A DNA stretch of 64,000 bases, taken from NCBI GenBank assembly GCA_964439625.1, contig CAYTPI010000012.1:1-64000 (forward strand), read 5' to 3'. The DNA is from CAYTPI01 sp964439625 (GTDB lineage: Bacteria > Chloroflexota > Anaerolineae > Aggregatilineales > UBA3940). A model generated the notes under the pieces. That model was given only the letters and a program-made list of their open reading frames with translations. It made no database searches and was not told the origin of the DNA. Both the position numbers and the translations under genes were made by a program. Positions 24,897-33,491 of the stretch are shown here, piece after piece. The number at the start of each line of letters is the position of its first letter. The stretch's first letter is position 1.

Positions 24897-27086
24897 ATGT
24901 CTGACGAGTTAATCGGACAGTACATAGGGCAGTACGAAATTCGAATGGTATTGGGCAAAGGCGGGATGTCAACCGTCTACCAAGCATACCAGCCGTCTAT
25001 GGATCGGATTGTCGCTATCAAAATTTTGCCGCGGGCCTTCATGCACGACGACACCTTCCTGAAGCGCTTCCAGCAAGAGACGAAAACGGTTGCCAAGCTA
25101 GAGCACCCGCATGTGTTGCCCGTTTATGATACGGGTGAACACGACGATCAACCCTACATCGTAATGCGTTACGTCTCCGGCGGGACACTGGCGCAGATGG
25201 TTGACAACCGCCTGCCAGACTTCGACATGATCACGCGGGTCGCCCGCCAGATCGGTGCCGCGCTGGACTACGCCCACAGCTATGACGTTATTCACCGTGA
25301 TATGAAGCCCAGCAATATTCTATTAGATGAACATGGCAATACCTATCTATCTGATTTTGGCATCGCGCAGGTGGCTCAAAACCAAGCTAACCTGACTGGC
25401 TCTCGTGTCATTGGCACGCCGCCGTATATCGCACCGGAAATGGTACGCTCTGAAGATAAAGTGACTGGCAGCGCTGATCAGTATGGCCTTGGCATCATCT
25501 GCTACGAAATGCTGACGGGGCGCCCGCCCTTCCGCGATGAAAACCCGATGAAGGTGCTGATGGCCCATGTACTCGACCCAGTGCCCTCTGTCCGGGATAT
25601 TAACGAAAACATCCACCTGGAAATCGACCGGGTGCTGCGCAAAGTGTTAGCTAAAACAGCCGACGAGCGTTACACGACCTGCACGGCCTTCGCTCGTGCT
25701 CTCGAAACAGCCTTCCGTAAAGCAGAAGAAGGACCACCTACCCAAATTCCGCGGCGCTCGACCGATGTCGAAACGCAGCCGCGTCAGGCTGTCAGGCCGT
25801 CGCCTTCTGTGAAACAAACCAGCCCCAGCATGAGCGCTGCACCAGCCGCACCAGCGCCAGCCCGGATGGCCTCGCCCCAACCAATGGCGCGACCGGGAAA
25901 CCAGCAGGATGCCAGCCCCGCAACAGGTGTTAGAAGGCCGCGGCAGTCTGGCATAGCGCGCAGCGGTGTGAGCTGCTTGGTAACGCTTGGCGCTATCGGG
26001 CTGATCATGTTGTTTGTGGTTGGTTTTATCTTTTTCTTAACAGATGGCAGCCCCGGCGAGCTGATCGCCAGCTTCCAACGTTTGACGAGTGCACCGGCTG
26101 AGCCCATCGGCCCGATTCCGACAGAACTATTAGAGGAAGACGAGTCATCTAGTAATGCCCAGGCAGACTCAACCGTAGTCTTAGACCCACCTAATGTTGT
26201 GTTGCCGCCACCTGCGGGGGGTGGGCGGATTGCTTTTACCTCTAATAGGGATGGGGACTTCGAACTCTATTTGATAGATGTAGACGGCAGCAATCTGGTT
26301 CAGTTGACGGACAACAGCGGGCAGGACTTTGACCCGGCTTGGTCGCCAAATGGTGGGCAGCTTGTTTATGCCTTCCGCCCCGACGATACAGCCGACTCCG
26401 AAATTCTGGTGATGAACGCAGACGGCAGCGATGTGGTACCAATCACCGACAATGGTGCTGCGGACTTTGACCCAGACTGGTCTACCAATGGTGAGTGGAT
26501 CGCGTTTACGTCAAACCGTAACGGCGCTTTTGACATTTACATTATGCGCCCGGACGGCTCCGATGTGTGCCAACTGACCAATGACAGCCTCAACAGCTTG
26601 ACGCCCCGCTGGACGTCCTCTGGCAGTCGGATTGGCTACCATGCCCGTACCGCAAATAATCGCGAAACCAGCGAACTGTATCTGATCGAAGTTGACACCA
26701 GCAGGCCGTGCGGGGAGATCGTTCAGAGCGAGCCATTCCAACTGACCTCAAACAATGTCCGCGATCAATGGTTGGACTGGTCACCAGATGGGCAGGATAT
26801 TATTTACACATCTGGCGAGGGGCAGCCCGTCGGGCAGCAGGTGATCTACCGACTCAACCTTGAATCGGGAGAAGCACAAGCCCTCACTGATGCGCCAGCA
26901 AATGATGACGACCCAGTTTGGTCACCAGATGGGTCGCAGATTGCGTTCGACTCTGACCGCGATGGAAACCGCTTTTTTGACCTTTATATCTTTGACGTTG
27001 CCAGCGGGGAGCTCAGACAGTTAACGGCGGATGATGCCGACGACGTCGCCCCAGCATGGCAGCCCAACCCACCACCACAACCATAG
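24897..27086 (+). CDS. Ser/Thr protein kinase with PD40 repeats (first)
   Basis: A 729-residue membrane kinase. The cytoplasmic PknB-type domain (13-275) has the Gly loop GKGGMSTV, Lys42, catalytic Asp135 in HRDMKPSN and DFG at 153-155. A Pro/Ala-rich linker leads to one membrane helix (about 355-380). The outer part holds six or so PD40/TolB-like blades (for example RIAFTSNRDGDFELY, repeated WSPDG). Such beta-propellers are thought to sense ligands or surface proteins. It is followed after 21 bp by a second kinase of the same design, so the pair is likely one transcript. Confidence 0.93.
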   Translation: MSDELIGQYIGQYEIRMVLGKGGMSTVYQAYQPSMDRIVAIKILPRAFMHDDTFLKRFQQETKTVAKLEHPHVLPVYDTGEHDDQPYIVMRYVSGGTLAQMVDNRLPDFDMITRVARQIGAALDYAHSYDVIHRDMKPSNILLDEHGNTYLSDFGIAQVAQNQANLTGSRVIGTPPYIAPEMVRSEDKVTGSADQYGLGIICYEMLTGRPPFRDENPMKVLMAHVLDPVPSVRDINENIHLEIDRVLRKVLAKTADERYTTCTAFARALETAFRKAEEGPPTQIPRRSTDVETQPRQAVRPSPSVKQTSPSMSAAPAAPAPARMASPQPMARPGNQQDASPATGVRRPRQSGIARSGVSCLVTLGAIGLIMLFVVGFIFFLTDGSPGELIASFQRLTSAPAEPIGPIPTELLEEDESSSNAQADSTVVLDPPNVVLPPPAGGGRIAFTSNRDGDFELYLIDVDGSNLVQLTDNSGQDFDPAWSPNGGQLVYAFRPDDTADSEILVMNADGSDVVPITDNGAADFDPDWSTNGEWIAFTSNRNGAFDIYIMRPDGSDVCQLTNDSLNSLTPRWTSSGSRIGYHARTANNRETSELYLIEVDTSRPCGEIVQSEPFQLTSNNVRDQWLDWSPDGQDIIYTSGEGQPVGQQVIYRLNLESGEAQALTDAPANDDDPVWSPDGSQIAFDSDRDGNRFFDLYIFDVASGELRQLTADDADDVAPAWQPNPPPQP

Positions 27087-27107
27087 TGCTACCGGAGAAG
27101 AAATAAC

Positions 27108-29306
27108 ATGCCTTATGATACGCTTATCGGCAAAAGCCTAGGCAACTACGAGATTATTCAGAAGATAGGCAGTGGGCGTTCGTCTATTGTCTATCAGGCA
27201 AGGCAGCCCGGCACCCGAAAGATCGTAGCTGTCAAAGTTTTCCCCGAAGCCTTCCGCGACAAGCCAGAGTTCCAAGTGAATTTCGAGCGCGAGGCTCGCA
27301 TTGTTGCCCAACTGGAGCACTATCACATCTTGCCGATCTACGAAGTCGGTGAGGCGGACGGCATCCCATTTATCGTCATGCGCTACATTTCCGGCGGCAC
27401 CCTTGCCGATCGCATCGCCAGTGATGCCCCGATGAAGCCTGAAGATACTGCGCCAATCATCCAGCAGATGGCCTCCGCGCTGGAGTTTGCCCACCAACGT
27501 GGCATCATTCACCGGGACTTGAAGCCGGAAAACATCTTGCTCGATGATGACTCCAACGCCTACATCTCGGACTTCGGCTTGAAGCACGTGCGTGCGGCTG
27601 TACTTTCTGCGACTAAATCCAAGGTGCCGGGTACACCGGGCTACCTCGCGCCGGAAGAACTTGACAGTAAGGCAACACCGGGGCCTTCCATTGATATTTA
27701 CGCCCTAGGGGTAATCGCCTTTGAAATGCTGACAGGCAAACTGCCTTACGTGCACGAGAATCCGGTTAAGCAGGCTATGATGCATGCCCGTGAGCCGATC
27801 CCAAAGGTGAGTGAGGTCAACCCAGAGCTGCCCTCAGAGTTAGATGTCGTCATTGAAAAGGCCATAGCAAAGGATACACAGGCTCGCTTCCCATCAGCCT
27901 TTGCTCTCTCACGCTCGTATGCCCAAACCGTTGGTGTGACGACAGACGCTGTACAGCGCACCGATATCAACAAGATCATTGCTGATACATCCTCAACTGG
28001 GCCTATTCCCAACATGGCAGCCGCAGTCAAGAGCACCGGCGCAGAAGCGGAATCGGAAGAGGGGGAAGAAATCTCCGCTATTATTCAGACAGGCTTCAAA
28101 AAGGAGGATGCTGCTGCTAAAGCCAGTGCGCTGCTAACCCCAGAAGAGCCTGCCAAACGCAATGGTATTGTAGGCTATATTTTCCTGCTGCTCTTGCTGA
28201 CTATCTTCTTCTTTGCAGGTGGGGTGTTCCTTGGGCTGGCCGCTCGTCAACAGCCAGAGATGCTGGCAGGTATTCCGGGCCAGACGGATAGTGATGTGCC
28301 AGCTGAGACTGAAGAACCTGAGGAACAACCCCAGGAAGAAACGCCAGCAGCCGAGACCGTAACAGCAGCTGAAAACCCAGCGCCGACGCCGGTAGAAGAA
28401 GCTGAACCAACCCCCACACCAACGCCCGAACCGGAAGTCTTTACGGTCTATGGTGGCGGGGGTGGCAGTATCGCATTTACCTCAGACCGGGATGGTAACT
28501 ACGAAGTCTTCATTCTTGATCTGGAGTCACGCGAGATCACGCAGATTACGGAGCAAGAAGAACCAATCACCAGCCGCCGACCTGTATGGTCACCTGATGG
28601 TTTGACCATTGCATTTGACTCCAACCAGGCGGGTAATGGTCGTCACATTTATCTCTATCGAGATGAAATTACACAGTTAACAACGGCTGTCCGTGAGGAT
28701 GCCTTCCCTCAGTGGAATGCCGAGTCTAACATTTTGATGTACCGCTCGTTGGAAAATCCACGCGTTTTTATTCGCAGAACCTTTATTGATAGTGGTAATG
28801 AAGAACTATTAGCGCAATTACCACAAGGTGAAACTGTCCTTTATGATCTATCGCCAGCAGGTGTCCTCTCCTACCTTGGGTTTGACCAAACCGGTAACGT
28901 TGCGCTGCAGCAACTGCCACCCGGTGGCGATGCACCTGATCGCTATAACATCACGGAGAATAATCCGACTGTTCAGTACGTTGACTTCAACCCAGATCGC
29001 TCACAGGCCGTTTATACCGCGGTGGTCGATGACGTCCGCGAAGTGTTCCTTGCTGATACATCCTGTGAGATATACAACATCCCCGATTGCGTCATCCGGC
29101 GAGTCACCAATGATGATATGAGCTACTGGCAGCCGGAGTTCTCTCCAGATGGTGAAGTCCTGTTGGTGTCGGTCTCTGAGTTAAACAACCCAGATGCACC
29201 ACGCGACCTGTGGGTTATGGACCTTGAAGGTGAGCTCATTGAGCAAATTACTGCGACGGCCTTCGATGAACGTGACGGACAATGGCAGCCCGTACTTGCT
29301 GAATAG
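27108..29306 (+). CDS. Ser/Thr protein kinase with PD40 repeats (second)
   Basis: A 732-residue paralogue of the upstream kinase. It keeps GSGRSSIV, Lys43, Asp137 in HRDLKPEN and DFG at 155-157. It has an acidic linker, a membrane helix (about 353-379), a Thr/Pro/Glu spacer and a C-terminal propeller whose repeats are more degenerate than in the first copy. RNA and spacing (21 bp, GGAGAAG before the ATG) point to co-transcription. The two kinases probably respond to different outer signals. Confidence 0.92.
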   Translation: MPYDTLIGKSLGNYEIIQKIGSGRSSIVYQARQPGTRKIVAVKVFPEAFRDKPEFQVNFEREARIVAQLEHYHILPIYEVGEADGIPFIVMRYISGGTLADRIASDAPMKPEDTAPIIQQMASALEFAHQRGIIHRDLKPENILLDDDSNAYISDFGLKHVRAAVLSATKSKVPGTPGYLAPEELDSKATPGPSIDIYALGVIAFEMLTGKLPYVHENPVKQAMMHAREPIPKVSEVNPELPSELDVVIEKAIAKDTQARFPSAFALSRSYAQTVGVTTDAVQRTDINKIIADTSSTGPIPNMAAAVKSTGAEAESEEGEEISAIIQTGFKKEDAAAKASALLTPEEPAKRNGIVGYIFLLLLLTIFFFAGGVFLGLAARQQPEMLAGIPGQTDSDVPAETEEPEEQPQEETPAAETVTAAENPAPTPVEEAEPTPTPTPEPEVFTVYGGGGGSIAFTSDRDGNYEVFILDLESREITQITEQEEPITSRRPVWSPDGLTIAFDSNQAGNGRHIYLYRDEITQLTTAVREDAFPQWNAESNILMYRSLENPRVFIRRTFIDSGNEELLAQLPQGETVLYDLSPAGVLSYLGFDQTGNVALQQLPPGGDAPDRYNITENNPTVQYVDFNPDRSQAVYTAVVDDVREVFLADTSCEIYNIPDCVIRRVTNDDMSYWQPEFSPDGEVLLVSVSELNNPDAPRDLWVMDLEGELIEQITATAFDERDGQWQPVLAE

Positions 29307-29341
29307 AGTACGCGAAGCTATTAGCGGACTAAGCAGCATCT

Positions 29342-29366
29342 GCCCGGTAAAGTGTTATCGGGCTTT
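29342..29366 (+). terminator. Terminator after the kinase pair
   Basis: GCCCGGTAA at 29342-29350 pairs with TTATCGGGC at 29355-29363 (one G-U) around a 4-nt loop, followed by TTTCGC. Moderately strong. Confidence 0.55.
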
Positions 29367-29494
29367 CGCTGTCGCTCTTTTGCTCAATGTTACAGCTCTG
29401 AGACTTTGCATACGAAAGTGTTATAACTGGCCTCAGTTAGACGTTATACAAAGTAAACTGATGACAGAGCTCTTAATTTATGACAGGTTGCAAG

Positions 29495-29947
29495 ATGAAA
29501 ATCATCGCAGAAACACCACAATATACGCTCGGCATCCATGAAGACCCGCTGATTATTCACCATACTTTGACTGAGAAAGTTGACGATTATGGCCTTCGTG
29601 AGGTGTTGTTATTGGGTAAAGACCTTCTTGAGGCGCATGGTGTCGAGCGGTGGGTGTCTGATAATCGGCAGGTTCAAATTGAGTTCAGTCCGGAAAGTTT
29701 AGAATGGGTGGAAACTGAATGGCAGCCTGAGGTGATTGCAAAGGGCTGGAAATACTGGGCGCTGGTTATTCCAGAGCAGTTTTATGCTCAGCTTGACCAC
29801 ATGTCTTATATTGAGTCAAACTATGAAAAGGGCATCTGGGTGACGCTGCATACCGATGTTGACGCTGCACTCAAATGGGCACGTAACGCTGACCTTGCTA
29901 ATGCCCCTGATTGCCGGCTAGGGTCGCCTTTAGACGAAAACCGTTAG
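29495..29947 (+). CDS. STAS/SpoIIAA-like hypothetical protein
   Basis: A 150-residue soluble protein. It shares with the product of 32785-33213 a conserved core: WxSDxR, then GWKYWALV(I/V)P near the middle and a KGIx...DVxAAL/IxW segment near the end. This resembles small STAS-like proteins of unknown function. The ATG at 29495 has AGG at suitable distance and a TGTTATAAC extended -10 lies about 75 bp upstream. It follows the kinase pair, from which it is separated by a terminator. Confidence 0.6.
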   Translation: MKIIAETPQYTLGIHEDPLIIHHTLTEKVDDYGLREVLLLGKDLLEAHGVERWVSDNRQVQIEFSPESLEWVETEWQPEVIAKGWKYWALVIPEQFYAQLDHMSYIESNYEKGIWVTLHTDVDAALKWARNADLANAPDCRLGSPLDENR

Positions 29948-29962
29948 CTGGCTAACCTAATG

Positions 29963-30018
29963 ACACCAGCTTGCACACGAGAATCTCAATCTGCTGGCTG
30001 CGTGTGGTGTTGTTTTTT
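29963..30018 (+). terminator. Terminator of the STAS-like gene
   Basis: CACACG (29974-29979) pairs with CGTGTG (30001-30006), extended after a bulge by ACAC/GTGT, and ends in TGTTTTTT. Confidence 0.6.
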
Positions 30019-30175
30019 CGTTCTCGGCCCGTTGTTTTAGCTTCGGGCTGGGAGATTCACCCCTGACTTATCCTCGGCTGCTACATACAATCTGCTAATA
30101 TGGGCGGAATCTTAGAACACTTTTCTATAGACTCGCAGCCAAGTAATTGATTTGTTTTCTGAAGGGGTTTGATTT

Positions 30176-31327
30176 ATGCCTCATCGTGTTTTGCCTCATC
30201 TTGAAGGGCTTTTGAAGCAAATTTCGGGGGTTATGCGTCGTTATCGCTTGATGCTGGATGACGACCTGTTGTTTGGGGCTGGTGTTCAAGTTCCTCAGGT
30301 TGCTACCATCTTTGATATTGTCAGCGACCGTCGATTACGTTTTAGTGGCGAAGACCTTCAACTGAGTGAACTCTTGACGTTGATTGCTTACCGCTACGGC
30401 TTGGAAGATATACATGTCATCGGGCATGGCGGCTATGCCATTGTACTGAGCGCAGCTACTACTGAGTCTGCTTTTCAACAGCGTCGTGTGGTTCGGCTTG
30501 TACCTGATCATCATGTGCGTGACCTAGCGGGAGCAGGTACCCGCCGCTCATATGATATTCAACTTGACGCCAAAGGTGAGCCAATTCGCCTTAACTCTAC
30601 CTCTTTGCTCCTCTCTGATTTATTTCTTGTCCCTCGTCACACGACGCTGCTTAGCTTTCAAGACGGCGACGGGGGTTTTCTGCAAGCAGCAGGTTACCCT
30701 GCTAAGATGCACTGCCAGCTTCTACCCGAAGTGCGGGCGCTCAACCATCCAGACTTGAACCCAAGCATGGCACATGATGCTGGCGCGTTACTGGAGGCCG
30801 CACTAGCCACGCTCGGTGTTGCAATCAGTGATGGGCACGGGGGCAATGCGGGGGCCTTACTCAACGCAGATGGGACACCGGTTATTTATCGAACGAAATA
30901 CGGTAAGACGTTTTATGTACCTGTCGTCATTGATTATGGATACTATACACGGGTAGGTTCGCGCCGGTTAGCTGAACTTCTCGTCACGTATGGGGTTACA
31001 GAAAAAATGGTGCAAGCATTACTTGACGCTAAAAACGTGTCGCTGTCATCTGAACTGAGCTGGCCCGACGGGCTACAATATGTTATTGAAACGTCAGAAT
31101 TACAAGCGCACGATTTCGGCAGCCTTTTGCTTGATGTACCTGAGCCTTTCCTCGATACAGGCATCTGGATTAACCAGGCAGAGCATCAATGGCAGACGGT
31201 AAAAGAGCGCACCTATCCACCGCTCCAAGACCAAGCGCGGCTCTCCCGTTTGTACCCTCAGTATGATGAGGTTCTTTTCCCGCAGCGCATCGAGGAATAT
31301 GAGTTTCAGGTTGGCACACCACCGTAA
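30176..31327 (+). CDS. Atypical kinase-fold protein
   Basis: A 383-residue protein of no named family. Several stretches mimic a protein kinase: a Gly-rich loop GHGGYAIV (83-90), VVRLV with Arg107 where the ATP-binding Lys is expected, SDGHGGN with Asp219 and Asn224 in D-x4-N spacing, and IDYG (252-255) in place of DFG. Residues 120-215 are unlike kinases. It may be a divergent or inactive kinase. It lies just after two true Ser/Thr kinases and an STAS-like gene, so a signalling role is plausible. AAGGGG precedes the ATG. Confidence 0.6.
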   Translation: MPHRVLPHLEGLLKQISGVMRRYRLMLDDDLLFGAGVQVPQVATIFDIVSDRRLRFSGEDLQLSELLTLIAYRYGLEDIHVIGHGGYAIVLSAATTESAFQQRRVVRLVPDHHVRDLAGAGTRRSYDIQLDAKGEPIRLNSTSLLLSDLFLVPRHTTLLSFQDGDGGFLQAAGYPAKMHCQLLPEVRALNHPDLNPSMAHDAGALLEAALATLGVAISDGHGGNAGALLNADGTPVIYRTKYGKTFYVPVVIDYGYYTRVGSRRLAELLVTYGVTEKMVQALLDAKNVSLSSELSWPDGLQYVIETSELQAHDFGSLLLDVPEPFLDTGIWINQAEHQWQTVKERTYPPLQDQARLSRLYPQYDEVLFPQRIEEYEFQVGTPP

Positions 31328-31952
31328 TGATCCCTTATAAAACTGCGTGGCGTCGTCACTGGGGTGTTTTTTTATAGGTGCTTCATTGCGTGCACAGGTC
31401 GCGGTAAAAAGCTTGATCGAGATAAGCGGCGAAGGCTATGTGCCCGTCCTCATTGAAGTGCGTGGTGTCTGCCCAGTACGAGTCGGGCCAGTCCTCGGCG
31501 GCGGCATCAATGATCATAGGTGCGTATTCGGCGGCAATATCGTTTAGCTGCCCAACAGCCTCCGCGATGGCTGACGGGCCAAGGGGAGCCCACAGTATAA
31601 TGTAGCGCTCTATTTCAGGCGCGGTCGTTGTCGGTGACGTGAGGAGTATCAGATCGATATCGTTGGCTTCAGCAAGGTCAACGATGGCGCGGACAGCGAT
31701 GTCATATAAGTCTGGAGCAACCTCTGGCCTATGCCGCCGGATGTGAAATGTGCCCATCATTAAAGTCACGACATCCGGTTCCAGTGGTATAACATCGCGA
31801 GCAAACCGCCCATAGACTGTGGGCGCGTCATATGAAATCATCGATGCGTTAATATATTCGCACGTTCTTGGGTAACGGTCATGCAGCAGGTCGGGATACG
31901 GTGTATATAGCGTTGCGAAGCTTGTGCTGTCTCCTAAGGCAACCACCCGTGT

Positions 31953-31962
31953 GATACGATAC
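31953..31962. repeat. 5-bp tandem duplication
   Basis: GATAC occurs twice in a row inside the broken SGNH gene; one copy shifts the frame just before the GDS motif. Confidence 0.85.
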
Positions 31963-32005
31963 CTTCAGGTTTCTCCAGCGTGACTTCCTCACCGAGGAAA
32001 CCGAG

Positions 32006-32027
32006 GCTGTTGTTATGCTGTTGTTAT
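32006..32027. repeat. 11-bp tandem duplication
   Basis: GCTGTTGTTAT occurs twice in perfect tandem. Removing one copy joins the anchor frame to the middle frame of the SGNH pseudogene. Confidence 0.9.
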
Positions 32028-32228
32028 AATGTGACTCAGGGTTGGGCACTCGGCCTAGTTCAGCGTCATCGATCAACACAGGGATCGGTATGCTGACCTG
32101 TTTTCCACGGCTAAATTCGATGATGCTAATAATATCTCGCGCAAGAAGCACCAACGGAAAAAGGCCCAACCCAATGGCTAGCCCCAGAACAAAACCCCGG
32201 TTTCTGCCGACGAAGGCCAAAAGGTGGT

Positions 32229-32761
32229 TCATATACTTGGCTGACTGTGCATCCATGCGAACGCTGTTGTAGAGCCAGCCATGTACACCAGTAGCCCGCT
32301 GACGACGCCAGCACCGCCAATGCTAATCTGCCCGCCAATTAATGCGACTATCAACGCACTGACCCCAACCAAGGGCCAAAGAAAAGCCAACTGTAGCAGC
32401 CACCACTGCGCCGGACAAATAGGAGGATAGCAGCTAGCAGGCCGCCACCAACCTGTAAGGCGTCTAGTGTTTGATCAGGTACATTGATGAACGCATCCAG
32501 CCAGAGGAAGAAGGTGCCAAATAGGGCAAAGCCGATAGCTGTTACCGTGAGCCATTGAATAGCGAAGTGCTGTTTGAGCACCAGCAAAGCAACCATTTGG
32601 GCCAGCCCGATGCTGCCCCCAAGGATGATAATACCGAAAATGGCAGGCACAGGGCCATTCTGGAGTAGGTTACCAATTACGAGCAGGCCGACAAATAACC
32701 CTACAAATAAACCGACCGCTGTGAGCCCTGCCCACAACAGCCCACTGAAGAGTAGCTTCAT
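32229..32761 (-). pseudogene. Six-helix membrane protein with a 2-bp frameshift
   Basis: From the ATG at 32761 the frame codes for about four membrane helices and then runs into a polar tail ending at 32351. A neighbouring frame continues as membrane helices (QWWLLQLAFLWPLVGVSAL, then GLLVYMAGSTTAFAW) to a TGA at 32231-32229. The two join exactly if one GC of the GCGC at 32408-32411 is dropped, giving 176 residues. The restored stop overlaps the start of the SGNH gene. Either the gene is inactivated or the sequence has an error here. No family recognised. Confidence 0.65.
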
Positions 32762-32784
32762 AATGAATGCTGCCTTGTCAAGGG

Positions 32785-33213
32785 TTACATCTCCTTGTCT
32801 ATCGTGTCAAGCCAAGTAATAGCAGCTTCGACATCGACGAACATCAACATGCGGATGCCTTTCTGATCAAACTCTTCAACAACTTCGAACATCTCTAGTT
32901 TGCCGTAAATATCATCGGGGACAACCAATGCCCAATACTTCCAGCCTGCCTCGACGGCTCGCGGCAGCCAATCATCGAAAATCCACTGGTTTTCTTCGTC
33001 GCTGGATGCGGTGTTCTTACGGTCATCCGACAGCCACTTTTGTGCGCCCTTTTCCCGCATCACCTCAATGCCCTTGTTGAAACATGTTCTTAGCGGTTCA
33101 TCGTGGGTGGGTTGGTGGAATATGTGATGTACGATCTTACGTTTGGTATGGTACTGTAAGGTAAAGTATTCATTGGCTAGGATTGTATCAATAGCGGCTG
33201 TCTCTTGCGTCAT
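32785..33213 (-). CDS. STAS/SpoIIAA-like hypothetical protein
   Basis: A 142-residue paralogue of the protein at 29495: WLSDDR, then AGWKYWALVVP and KGIRMLMFVDVEAAITWL are shared. Function is unknown; an anti-sigma-antagonist-like or carrier role is only suggested by the fold pattern. GAGGAGCTT precedes the ATG. It starts the minus-strand group that continues into the two broken genes 24 bp later. Confidence 0.62.
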   Translation of the reverse strand: MTQETAAIDTILANEYFTLQYHTKRKIVHHIFHQPTHDEPLRTCFNKGIEVMREKGAQKWLSDDRKNTASSDEENQWIFDDWLPRAVEAGWKYWALVVPDDIYGKLEMFEVVEEFDQKGIRMLMFVDVEAAITWLDTIDKEM

Positions 33214-33282
33214 AAGCTCCTCTGGTTGGCTGCGAACAATCTACGCTTCTAAAATGGAACCAAAATTAGACGAAAAACAGAA

Positions 33283-33438
33283 TTAACTGCCAAGGTATAA
33301 TTTATGATCGTCGCTGTCGTTACTAAGATCGGCGAAGGGTAAGTCACCGATGTTTGATGCGTTTGCACAACCCGTCAAGGCTCCGAGGATGAAGCCAATC
33401 AGAATGCCTGCGGGCAACAATCGAATGATGATAATCAT
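33283..33438 (-). CDS. Small lipoprotein-like peptide
   Basis: A 51-codon ORF: MIIIIRLLPAG, a hydrophobic stretch and a lipobox-like LTGC at residues 21-24, then an acidic tail (SNDSDD). It looks like a tiny lipoprotein or a one-helix membrane peptide. GAGG eight bases before the ATG supports this start over another ATG at 33456. It lies in the gap between the aminotransferase and the STAS-like gene, same strand as both. Confidence 0.5.
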   Translation of the reverse strand: MIIIIRLLPAGILIGFILGALTGCANASNIGDLPFADLSNDSDDHKLYLGS

Positions 33439-33491
33439 AAGTTTGACCTCGAACATTGACAGTGTAATTTTAGTATACCTACCCGATCAAA

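Larger units (their letters stand above)
31383..32232 (-). pseudogene. Membrane-anchored SGNH/GDSL hydrolase, broken twice
   Basis: The first frame, from the ATG at 32232, gives a membrane anchor (FVLGLAIGLGLFPLVLL) and reads to PNPESHYNNS. A middle frame continues LGFLGEEVTLEKPEG, and a third runs ITRVVALGDSTSF to the stop at 31383. Two perfect tandem duplications cause the shifts: 11 bp at 32006-32027 and 5 bp at 31953-31962. Deleting one copy of each restores a single 277-codon ORF with a typical SGNH start (GDS) and end (DTTHF). The block III motif reads GTFH rather than GxND. The ATG overlaps the stop of the gene upstream (ATGA). Confidence 0.8.

Noticed and set aside
32126..32338. Minus-strand ORF beginning MAGRLALAVLASSAG
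   Set aside because: It is an out-of-frame reading of the end of the frameshifted membrane protein, not a separate gene.
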